Shown here in pieces: positions 25,238 through 31,914 of a DNA stretch of 64,000 nt. The translations under genes were made by a program, and so were the position numbers. Each line of letters starts with the position of its first letter. The stretch's first letter is position 1. The stretch is from CBDBZX01 sp965213645 (GTDB taxonomy: Bacteria > Deinococcota > Deinococci > Deinococcales > Trueperaceae). The notes under the pieces are model-generated. The model made no database searches. It saw nothing but the letters and a program-made list of their open reading frames with translations, and was not told the origin of the DNA. Where the stretch lies: positions 248,001 to 312,000 of the forward strand of contig CBDBZX010000008.1 in the NCBI GenBank assembly GCA_965213645.1. Direction: 5' to 3'.

Positions 25238-26327
25238 GGTCCAACGTAGGCTCCGCGCCCTGGCCCATCTCGTCGAGCCGCTGTGCCTGCTCCGCCTCGC
25301 TCAGGACCTCAGTGAGTTCGTCCACCTTGCCCACCATGATGTCGGCTAAATTGTGCGTGGTGTAGCCGATGCGGTGATCTGTGACCCTAGACTGCGGAAA
25401 GTTATAGGTACGAATCTTCTCGCTGCGCTCGCCCGTACCGATCTGCACGAGCCGCGCCTCCCGCGCTTCAGCTACCGCCCGCTCGCGCTCGCGCTCCAAA
25501 AGCCGCGCCCGTAAGACCGTCAGCGCCTTCTCCTTATTCTTGATCTGGCTCTTGCCGTCCTGACAAGTCACGACGATTTCGTCCGAGGTGCCGGGTTTGT
25601 AGGTGATGCGCACAGCCGAATCCGTGGTATTCACCGATTGTCCACCTGGACCTGAGGAGCGGTACACGTCCACGCGGTAGTCGCTCGGCGAGAGGTTCAC
25701 GTCCACATCTTCCGCTTCGGGTAAGACGGCAACAGTGATCGTGCTCGTATGGATGCGCCCTTGCGTCTCGGTTTCGGGAACGCGCTGGACTCTATGCACG
25801 CCCGACTCGAACTTGAACTTGCTGTACGCGCCGCGCCCGGTGATTTCAAAGTTGACCTTGCTCAGCCCGCCGACGCTGTTGGCGTACGAGTCGATGACTT
25901 CCGTTTTGAAGCCCAGCGCTTCGGCGTAGCGTTGGTACATGCCCAGAACTTCGGCGGCGAATAAAGACGCTTCGTCGCCGCCCGCCGCCGCGCGGATTTC
26001 GATGATGACGTTCTTGTCGTCGAAGGGGTCTTTGGGGAGGAGTAAGGTCTCGAGCCTCCCCTCCAGCGCCACCTTCTGCGTTTCCAAGAGGTCCAACTCC
26101 TCCCGCGCCATCTCCTCCAACTCAGGGTCGTCCAAAGCTTCTCGCGCGTTCTCTATCCCCGACAACACGCCCCGATACTCGTTGTAAACTTTGACGATAC
26201 TCTGCAACTCACTGTAGCGCTGCATCGCCTCTCTATAGCGCGTCTGGTCGCTCAGCAGCTCGGGGTCGCCCAGCGACTGCTCGAGCGTTCCAAACTCACG
26301 ACTAAGGTGTTCTAGCTTCTCGATCAT
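25224..26327 (-). CDS. prfA: Peptide chain release factor 1
   Basis: A 367-aa class-I release factor. The GGQ catalytic loop is at RSSGPGGQSVNTTDSAVRITY, followed by the C-terminal RVTDHRIGYTTHNL segment typical of RF1/RF2. The ITVAVLPEAEDVDV region and length indicate RF1 (UAA/UAG) rather than RF2. It hydrolyses peptidyl-tRNA on the ribosome at stop codons. First gene of the prfA-NUDIX-DUF4112 operon, with TAGACT 8 bases before the ATG. Confidence 0.95.
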   Translation of the reverse strand: MIEKLEHLSREFGTLEQSLGDPELLSDQTRYREAMQRYSELQSIVKVYNEYRGVLSGIENAREALDDPELEEMAREELDLLETQKVALEGRLETLLLPKDPFDDKNVIIEIRAAAGGDEASLFAAEVLGMYQRYAEALGFKTEVIDSYANSVGGLSKVNFEITGRGAYSKFKFESGVHRVQRVPETETQGRIHTSTITVAVLPEAEDVDVNLSPSDYRVDVYRSSGPGGQSVNTTDSAVRITYKPGTSDEIVVTCQDGKSQIKNKEKALTVLRARLLERERERAVAEAREARLVQIGTGERSEKIRTYNFPQSRVTDHRIGYTTHNLADIMVGKVDELTEVLSEAEQAQRLDEMGQGAEPTLDRGAA

Positions 26328-26335
26328 AATGCTCT

Positions 26336-26341
26336 AGTCTA
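26336..26341 (-). promoter_or_regulatory. -10 box of leaderless promoter for prfA
   Basis: TAGACT ends 8 bases before the ATG at 26327. Confidence 0.5.
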
Positions 26342-26481
26342 ACGCCCAGCCCGGTGAAGAAGTAGAGGAGAGGGGACAATGGGGTGAAGAGTGACATTTT
26401 GGGGTAGGGAAGCGCGTCAGCTAGTCACCATCTCAGTGAGTCAGGGAAGGGCTGGAAGGCTCGAGCGTTGAATTTTATGAA

Positions 26482-26565
26482 GGTATCCCGTTCTGTGTGT
26501 ACATGGAGATTGATTTGCGTTCTTTACAAGCATCACGTTACCGCCTACATAGAACGTGGTACACC
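26482..26565 (-). repeat. 84-bp terminal-inverted-repeat element, copy C (inverted)
   Basis: On the minus strand it begins GGTGTACCACGTTCTATG and ends ACAGAACGGGATACC, the same length as copies A and B. The first 35 bases align with copy B with few changes. Confidence 0.75.
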
Positions 26566-26631
26566 GTCAGTTTTATACTGAGCACGCGCCAATAATGACC
26601 TCTCCGAATATTTGTTAAGCTCGGCAATGTT

Positions 26632-27081
26632 ATGAAAGTCAACCTCTTGTTTTTTGCATTGATTCTTTTGACAAGCTGCGTCCCCGCTACTGAACAGCTA
26701 CCCGTTGACCCTGCGCCCATCATCTATCAAGGGAGTAGGGAAGAGGTTTACGCGAATGTTTTGCAAACCATTGCAGATGATCCAGGGGTGCCTAGCTACA
26801 ATCCTGGCGGCATAGACGGCTACGAGCGCGGTCCGTCGGGGCCTTGGGTAATCACTGCGAGCAGCCCCACCACGGGCGTCATCTCTGCGCAGGCCGAGTC
26901 GAGCGCGTCCGGGTTCTTGGGCTCGAACGCTGAGCCGGACGTGCATGAACTCGAGGTGAGGCTGAGCAGCGTGAGCGTAGAACCGCCGCAGACGCAGGTT
27001 TCCGTGCAGGGCACGCCGCAGGCGCAGGGGTTGGCAGAGGCGATTCACACGCAGCTTGACGAGAGGTTTGGGCAGCCCTGA
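26632..27081 (+). CDS. Small lipoprotein of unknown function
   Basis: A 149-aa lipoprotein: signal peptide MKVNLLFFALILLTSC with lipobox LTSC (Cys16). The mature part starts with an alpha/beta segment (SREEVYANVLQTIADDP) and then WVITASSPTTGVISAQAES, resembling small lipoproteins that carry a GNA1162/LptE-like fold, though this is only an impression. A TAAGCT box lies about 10 bases before the ATG. Confidence 0.6.
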   Translation: MKVNLLFFALILLTSCVPATEQLPVDPAPIIYQGSREEVYANVLQTIADDPGVPSYNPGGIDGYERGPSGPWVITASSPTTGVISAQAESSASGFLGSNAEPDVHELEVRLSSVSVEPPQTQVSVQGTPQAQGLAEAIHTQLDERFGQP

Positions 27082-27500
27082 GTAGCAGCTTGGCTGAACT
27101 TCGGTTCGTAGTTTGACTAGAGCAGTACGCTAAGATGAATGCTCACGTTACCTGATTACTTATCACCCCGAATCCAGTCGAGGGGTCTTACCTTGCAATT
27201 TCTATCAGAGGAGAAGGCAAATGCAGAGATTCTTCGACTCCACGGAGCCTGCCCTGGTGAGGGTGGAGTCTATCCTGTAAAGGGCTCAGAATGACATGAC
27301 TTAATTTTCTATCTAGTGCTGTACTAAGCGTATGTACCAGAAGTTTGAGCGCGTTTCAACCTCTCCAGCGTGTATAATCCTATCTCATCCCTGAGCGCTC
27401 CCCTCCAAAGCACACCTGTAGACAGGGCTACTATCTAAACTACCGCGCCGCTAAATGATGAGCACACCTAGAAGTTACACCCGTAAAAGGAGGCGTGCTT
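27082..27500. other. Intergenic region before the GntP permease
   Basis: It contains ATCCAGTCGAG (27171), a split copy of the common AGAGATTCTTCGACTCC...GCTCAGAATGACA intergenic motif (about 27219-27298), a TATAAT box (27374-27379) about 120 bases before the permease and AAAAGGAGG just before its start. No gene is seen. Confidence 0.5.
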
Positions 27501-28871
27501 ATGTCCGGTTGGCTTTTGATTGTGCTTCTCGTCGTCGCCATCGTCTTTATCGTGGTTGCGACGGCTCGTTTTAAGCTCCATCCGTTTCTCGTCTTGCTGG
27601 TAACGGCTTATGGGCTAGGTCTCTTAGCGGGCCTTCCACCTGGAGAGGTCATTACGGCGATTACCGATGGCTTTGGCGGCACGATCGGCTCGGTTGGGAT
27701 TATCATTGCGGCGGGTACGATTATCGGGGTGGTGTTGGAGCGCAGCGGCGGCGCACAGGTGATGGCGGATACTATCATCGGCTGGGTGGGCGAGGCACGC
27801 TCAGTTCTGGCGATGAGCGTGACGGGCTCGGTGGTCTCGATTCCGGTCTTTTGCGACTCGGGCTTCGTCATCCTCGCGCCGCTCGCCCGCTCGCTGGCGA
27901 GCAAAGCTGAGCGTTCGATGGCGGTGTACGCGGTGGCTTTGAGCATGGGGCTCTACACCACGCACGTCTTCGTGCCGCCGACGCCTGGACCGATTGCGGC
28001 GGCGGGCACCTTACAAGCCGATGTCGGCCTCGTCATTATCTTAGGGCTTATCACGACCGTACCCGTGCTGATAACGACCTACTTCTTTGCGCGGTACATG
28101 GGTGAGCGCATCTTTATTGACCCCGATACCTCTACGCCCGAGGGGGAGGAAGCCCAAGCTGAAGCTGCTGAGCGCCCTAAAAATTCACGTTCTAAAAATC
28201 CACCCGCAGCGTGGCGTGCTTTCTTACCTATCCTCTTGCCCGTCGCGCTGATTGCGCTCAGTTCGGTGGCGGCGCTGCCAGCAGCCCCTTTCGGCGACGG
28301 CGCGTTCACCGCGCTGCTGAACTTTTTGGGCAATCCCAACACGGCGCTGCTCATCGGCGTGTTTGTCGCCTTCTTCGTCACCGCGCAGGTGCGCGGGGAA
28401 GCGTTGACGCAAGACGCGGTCATGAGGTCGTTGCGGGTGGCCGGACCGATTATCCTCATCACCGGGGCGGGCGGGGCACTCGGCAGCGTCTTGAGGAGCA
28501 CGCCGATCACGGACTTTTTAGGGCAGAGCTTGGTCCTGACGAGCTTGGGTATCTTCTTACCCTTTCTCTTAGCCGCCGCCCTCAAAACGGCGCAAGGCTC
28601 CTCCACCGTGGCGATTGTTACCGCTGCGGCTATCGTCGCGCCGCTCGTTCCTACCATCGGCCTCGGGTCCGCAACGGGGCTGGCGCTGACAACCTTGGCA
28701 ATTGGGGCAGGCGCGATGACGGTCTCGCACGCGAACGACAGCTTTTTCTGGGTGGTGAGTCAATTTTCGGGTATGAACGTGTCGCAGGCGTACCGCTTGC
28801 AGACGCTGGGCTCAGCGGTGGCAGGTGTGACGGGGATGTTAGCGGTCTTTGTGCTGAGCCTTATTCTCTAA
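27501..28871 (+). CDS. GntP-family permease (gluconate/sugar acid:H+ symporter type)
   Basis: A 456-aa integral membrane protein with about 12 helices. GntP family blocks are clear: GFGGTIGSVGIIIAAGTIIG, LERSGGAQVMADTI, SIPVFCDSGFVILAPLARSLA, THVFVPPTPGPIAAA and the C-terminal HANDSFFWVVSQFSGM. Relatives import gluconate, related sugar acids or small hydroxy acids. Start at ATG 27501, with AAAAGGAGG 7 bases upstream. No catabolic genes are adjacent, so the substrate is open. A strong terminator follows at 29096. Confidence 0.9.
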   Translation: MSGWLLIVLLVVAIVFIVVATARFKLHPFLVLLVTAYGLGLLAGLPPGEVITAITDGFGGTIGSVGIIIAAGTIIGVVLERSGGAQVMADTIIGWVGEARSVLAMSVTGSVVSIPVFCDSGFVILAPLARSLASKAERSMAVYAVALSMGLYTTHVFVPPTPGPIAAAGTLQADVGLVIILGLITTVPVLITTYFFARYMGERIFIDPDTSTPEGEEAQAEAAERPKNSRSKNPPAAWRAFLPILLPVALIALSSVAALPAAPFGDGAFTALLNFLGNPNTALLIGVFVAFFVTAQVRGEALTQDAVMRSLRVAGPIILITGAGGALGSVLRSTPITDFLGQSLVLTSLGIFLPFLLAAALKTAQGSSTVAIVTAAAIVAPLVPTIGLGSATGLALTTLAIGAGAMTVSHANDSFFWVVSQFSGMNVSQAYRLQTLGSAVAGVTGMLAVFVLSLIL

Positions 28872-29254
28872 GAGGTTATCTCACGCTGCTCTGTCACACT
28901 GAAGAGATCATAAAGACGTTCACGAGTACTTCGCCGTTGGCGCTCAGCTTCATGAGCATTACCGTGCGCAGTTCGAAGTTGAACAGTACAAAGTGAGAGG
29001 TGTGGAGAGCGTGGTAGCTATTCTGGGACTTTTTGTGTGAGGCTCGAGCCAGCCCAATCAACCCTAACTGCGAGATAGCTGTAAAACCGGCCTCCAAAAG
29101 AAAGCCCCGCTTCGTGCGGGGCTTTCTTTTGCTTCTGCCACACACTTCTCATAGCACCGCCACAAGACACTGAGACAAATGGGCGCAGGTATCATCCCAA
29201 ATTGTGAGTGCTAATTACGGAGTTTTCGCAAAGCGAAACAGTGTTTTCTCTAAT
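28872..29254. other. Intergenic region between GntP gene and IS630 element 2
   Basis: It holds a strong terminator (29096-29130) and AT-rich DNA leading into the left end of the second IS630 element. No gene is seen. Confidence 0.6.
29096..29130. terminator. Strong rho-independent terminator
   Basis: Fifteen-base arms AAAAGAAAGCCCCGC and GCGGGGCTTTCTTTT flank TTCGT; the right arm ends in a T-tract. It terminates the GntP transcript and would also work on the opposite strand. Confidence 0.9.
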
Positions 29255-29297
29255 GATAGCACTTCCACGACTCATTGCTACAGGTTAAGCTAGCGTT

Positions 29298-29672
29298 ATG
29301 CCAGGATATTCACTAGACTTACGCGAGCGCATCGTCAAAGCGCATAGCGAAGAAGGACAGAATAAAAGTGAAGTTGCTAGACGCTTTGGGGTGAGTCGTT
29401 GGACGGTCGAGCGCTACGTCAAGCGAGCAGCGTCAGGAACCTTAGCGGCGACGCCTCATCCAGGCAATAGAGCGTGGCTCAGTGGGGCGCAGAGTGAGCT
29501 ACTGAAGAAGCAGGTTGAGGCGCATAATGATTGGACCCTCGAGCAACACGCTGAAGCGTTAGCCGAGGCTACGGGTGTAACGCTTCAAAAATCAGCGATT
29601 GACAAATACTTTCGCAAGCTGGGTATCAGTCGTAAAAAAAGAGCCTTTACGCAGCCGAACGAGATGAGGTAG
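29298..29672 (+). CDS. IS630 transposase OrfA (helix-turn-helix part)
   Basis: 124 aa. DLRERIVKAHSEEGQNKSEVARRFGVSRWTVERYVKR is the first helix-turn-helix, followed by AWLSGAQSELLKKQVEAHNDWTLEQHAEAL and a second one ending in YFRKLGISRKK. The final 12 codons after the A7 tract are the unshifted tail; most functional transposase would come from -1 shifting into OrfB. Confidence 0.9.
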   Translation: MPGYSLDLRERIVKAHSEEGQNKSEVARRFGVSRWTVERYVKRAASGTLAATPHPGNRAWLSGAQSELLKKQVEAHNDWTLEQHAEALAEATGVTLQKSAIDKYFRKLGISRKKRAFTQPNEMR

Positions 29673-30232
29673 CAAGAGCGCAGTGGCGCGAAGACGTAGC
29701 CAAACTTGACCCTGAAACACTTGTGTTTCTCGACGAGACCAGCGGCTATCTCAACCTTTCCAGAGGTTATGGACGCGCTCCTAGCGATAAGCGCGTCGTA
29801 GACGACGCACCTAAAGGTAAGAAAGAGCGAGCCAGTCTCTTAGCGGCGGTTACCCTTCGCGGGCTCAGCGGCGCACACTGCTTGGTGCATCCTGAGAACG
29901 TCGATAAAGCCGCCTTTCTAAGCTATCTCAAGACCTTACTGCCCAACCTCAAGCCAGGCTCGGTGCTCGTGCTGGATAACTGGCGTGTTCACATGGGACC
30001 CGACGTAAGAGAGTTAGTCGAAACGTACCATTGCACGCTACTCTACTTACCTGCTTACTCGCCTGACTTTAATCCCGTAGAACTGCTCTTTAGCAAGATC
30101 AAAGCCTTCGTCAAAAAGCTTCGACCTGCTACCCTGCATAGGCTCATTCAAGCCTTCGAAGATGCTGTTCTTGCCGTGACATCCGACGATGCTAAAAATA
30201 CCTTTGAGCACTGCGGCTATGTGGGGCAGTGA
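29636..30232 (+). CDS. IS630 transposase OrfB (DDE catalytic part, read by -1 frameshift)
   Basis: From the A7 tract the -1 frame reads KKSLYAAERDEVARAQW and runs on without stop to 30232 (199 codons). The DDE triad is visible: Asp in VFLDETSGYLNL, Asp in VLVLDNWRVHMG and Glu in YSPDFNPVELLFSKIK. A GTG at 29723 could start a shorter OrfB but would lie only two residues before the first Asp, so the fused product is more likely the transposase. Confidence 0.85.
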   Translation, partial: KKSLYAAERDEVARAQWREDVAKLDPETLVFLDETSGYLNLSRGYGRAPSDKRVVDDAPKGKKERASLLAAVTLRGLSGAHCLVHPENVDKAAFLSYLKTLLPNLKPGSVLVLDNWRVHMGPDVRELVETYHCTLLYLPAYSPDFNPVELLFSKIKAFVKKLRPATLHRLIQAFEDAVLAVTSDDAKNTFEHCGYVGQ

Positions 30233-30271
30233 AGCGTGGAAATGCTATGAGAATATCTCTGACCAGATGAC

Positions 30272-30378
30272 TATTAGCATTTCCACTTCTCATTGCACCC
30301 AACTGGTGGCGTCTATTTCTATTCGCATCCGCTCACATTCGAGCCTGCTGGTGCAGGCTCAAATGGAAACGCTATATA
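30272..30378. repeat. Small element with the ends of IS630 element 2
   Basis: TATTAGCATTTCCA at the left and TGGAAACGCTATATA at the right mirror the neighbouring IS ends (TAGCACTTCCA / TGGAAATGCTA). The left end continues CTTCTCATTGC, like the IS left end CGACTCATTGC. About 107 bp and non-coding: a MITE-like derivative next to its presumed parent. Confidence 0.6.
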
Positions 30379-30382
30379 GTAC

Positions 30383-30446
30383 GTCGCGTGGTCCCGCTCC
30401 GTACTAGCCCCAACGGGGCGCTAGCGGGAACGCGCCACGCGTGACG
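30383..30446. repeat. Complex GC-rich stem-loop downstream of tRNA-Arg
   Basis: Nested inverted pieces GCGTGG/CCACGC, TCCCGCT/AGCGGGA and AGCCCC/GGGGC(G)CT. It lies 3' of the minus-strand tRNA and could end its transcript, although no T-tract is seen. Confidence 0.4.
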
Positions 30447-30497
30447 CTTTGCCCATACTATCGCTAGCCGCCTCTAGGGGTATACCTGCTACCGTAG

Positions 30498-30571
30498 TGC
30501 GCCCGGTAGGAGTCGAACCTACGACCTTGGGCTTAGGAGTCCCCTGCTCTATCCTGCTGAGCTACGGGCGC
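30498..30571 (-). tRNA. tRNA-Arg (anticodon CCU)
   Basis: On the minus strand the cloverleaf reads acceptor GCGCCCG/CGGGCGC, D arm GCTC/GAGC, anticodon loop CTCCTAA (anticodon CCT in DNA), T arm GTAGG-TTCGACT-CCTAC, discriminator A, no encoded CCA. It decodes AGG. The anticodon stem GGGGA/GCCCA has only its three central G-C pairs; positions 27-43 (G-A) and 31-39 (A-G) do not pair, which is odd. Confidence 0.9.
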
Positions 30572-30633
30572 ACGCTCCAGCGAACATCATTCTACCCAAG
30601 CGACGTGCGCCCTTCAAGGTGAAACTCTCTAAT

Positions 30634-31107
30634 TCAAGCTTGTATGGACGCCACGATAGGATCGCCTTCACCTCTAAGGTGGCGAATAAGCCAACTGCCC
30701 GGCTCAACTGTGAATGAGGCGTTGCGCCAATCTTCGCTGTACTGCGTGTCCAAAAGGTTCAAGGCGACCTCTTCGTGCCTCCCTCTCGAGACGCGCAACG
30801 CTGTCAAGAAGTTCGCGGCGAGCTTGCCCGCCAACTCGCGGTCGAGTAGCGGTATATCGCTGAGGTCGGCGACGCCGATATTTGCGGTGTAGTCCGTGTG
30901 GTCGGTAATCGCAATCATAAAACTTTCGATCGCTTGCAGACCGAACTCGGTGAAGGTGTAGAGCGCAGGATATGTCTCTTTGAGCGGGCCTTTGACGTAG
31001 TCACGCGTCACCTCTAACACATCGGGAATCGTATCTAAAGTTTTACCCAGCGGGAGTTTGTTGGTGTCACAGTCGTCTAGGGCAAGAAAGATATCAACGG
31101 CGTTCAT
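30634..31107 (-). CDS. Protein of unknown function
   Basis: 157 aa from the ATG at 31107, chosen because GGAGGT lies 8 bases upstream. It is soluble, mixed alpha/beta, with DIFLALDDCDTNKLPLGKTL near the N-terminus and a helical centre (FGLQAIESFMIAITD). It contains no motif I recognise. The 79-bp repeat begins immediately upstream of its ribosome site. The tRNA-Arg gene lies downstream on the same strand. Confidence 0.6.
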   Translation of the reverse strand: MNAVDIFLALDDCDTNKLPLGKTLDTIPDVLEVTRDYVKGPLKETYPALYTFTEFGLQAIESFMIAITDHTDYTANIGVADLSDIPLLDRELAGKLAANFLTALRVSRGRHEEVALNLLDTQYSEDWRNASFTVEPGSWLIRHLRGEGDPIVASIQA

Positions 31108-31123
31108 AGGTGGCACCTCCATG

Positions 31124-31202
31124 TAGCAGGTATCATCTGGTCATAAACGCCCTCAGTGAGAGAAACGCTGCCTGGAATGCGTGTTAATTGATGATATCTG
31201 CG
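31124..31202 (+). repeat. 79-bp TIR element, complete copy
   Basis: Starts TAGCAGGTATCATCTGGTCA and ends GATGATATCTGCG; the two ends are inverted repeats of GCAGRTATCATC. Length as in the copies at 11038, 43436 and 57705. Confidence 0.8.
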
Positions 31203-31490
31203 AAAATCTACACCGATATGTTTCGGCGCGGTCAACCTGTAACAAAACATGTATGGGTCTCTGATAAGCTCCATATATCATTGTAGGGGCTATCTCCGAA
31301 AAAAGCGAGGTGCTATTCACACTTTTTGCAAGTATGTGGAAAGTTATAAGTTTTTCTGAAGATTTTGGAGTACGTCTTCTAATCGAATGTCCACCATTTA
31401 GCGCCCCTGTGCGCTGAGACTGTCAGCGGAGTTTCTCAGTAGGTGGTTTGAGGGGCGAGGCTAAACGTGCTAGCGTGATACCAAAGTGAA

Positions 31491-31521
31491 GTTTAGATGT
31501 CGTAACTTTTGACATCTAAAC
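31491..31521. repeat. Perfect hairpin, 11-bp arms
   Basis: GTTTAGATGTC and GACATCTAAAC flank a 9-base loop. Its inner sequence GATGTCGTAA recurs inverted at about 31622, bounding a structured 137-bp block. Confidence 0.6.
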
Positions 31522-31914
31522 CACACGCAAGTGCGTACCCTTAGTGCACGAAGTATTGCCCCCTTTCCCCTTTCGGGGACGAACGGTCGGGGACCTGCGG
31601 CGACGAAGCAACGCCCTCAACTTACGACATCATTCTTTCAGCTCGGTATAAACAGTCGTTTCAAGTTGAAAACAGCTCACTAAGTGCAACATTAAGAACT
31701 GGTTAAAGTGTGAGAAACCCCGTATCCATCGGCAAAAATGTATTTGGGAGAAGTGTCGGATGCGCGGTGGGTATTTTCTTAGAAAAAAACACGGTATATT
31801 TCCGTGAGGCTGGTCGTAAGGGCTGACTGACCGCTCAATTATTCAAAGGTGTATTCAACATTATCCAGAGGGGTGCGCAGCAATGCTCGAGTCTTCTAGT
31901 CAACGTCCATATTC

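Larger units (their letters stand above)
26328..26631. other. Intergenic region with inverted 84-bp element
   Basis: It carries the prfA -10 box (26336-26341) and the inverted 84-bp element (26482-26565). Nothing else is supported. Confidence 0.6.
29255..30249 (+). mobile_element. IS630-family insertion sequence 2, apparently intact
   Basis: About 1 kb between inverted ends GATAGCACTTCCACGA (29255) and GCGTGGAAATGCTATG (30234-30249). Two frames, OrfA and OrfB, are joined at an A7 tract (29634-29640). All three catalytic acidic residues are present. The family differs from element 1 in both ends and protein. A small derivative with similar ends lies directly downstream (30272-30378). Confidence 0.85.
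31108..31914. other. Long non-coding stretch with structured elements, upstream of the GT2 synthase
   Basis: About 0.8 kb with no credible frame. It contains the 79-bp TIR element (31124-31202), a perfect hairpin (31491-31521) and an inverted GATGTCGTAA...TTACGACATC pair bounding about 137 bp (31496-31632) with several small hairpins inside. An AT-rich 31640-31910 segment includes CACGG/CCGTG and GGTC/GACC stems. This could be an IS200/IS605-type end, a non-coding RNA gene or a long regulated 5' leader; I cannot decide. Confidence 0.45.

Noticed and set aside
30384..30442. Attachment site at the tRNA-Arg gene
   Set aside because: The structured block next to the tRNA is not a repeat of the tRNA 3' end and no integrase gene is near.
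31400..31640. Possible TPP or c-di-GMP riboswitch before the GT2 gene
   Set aside because: A lone CTGAGA and GC-rich hairpins are present, but the conserved cores of the known riboswitch classes are not.
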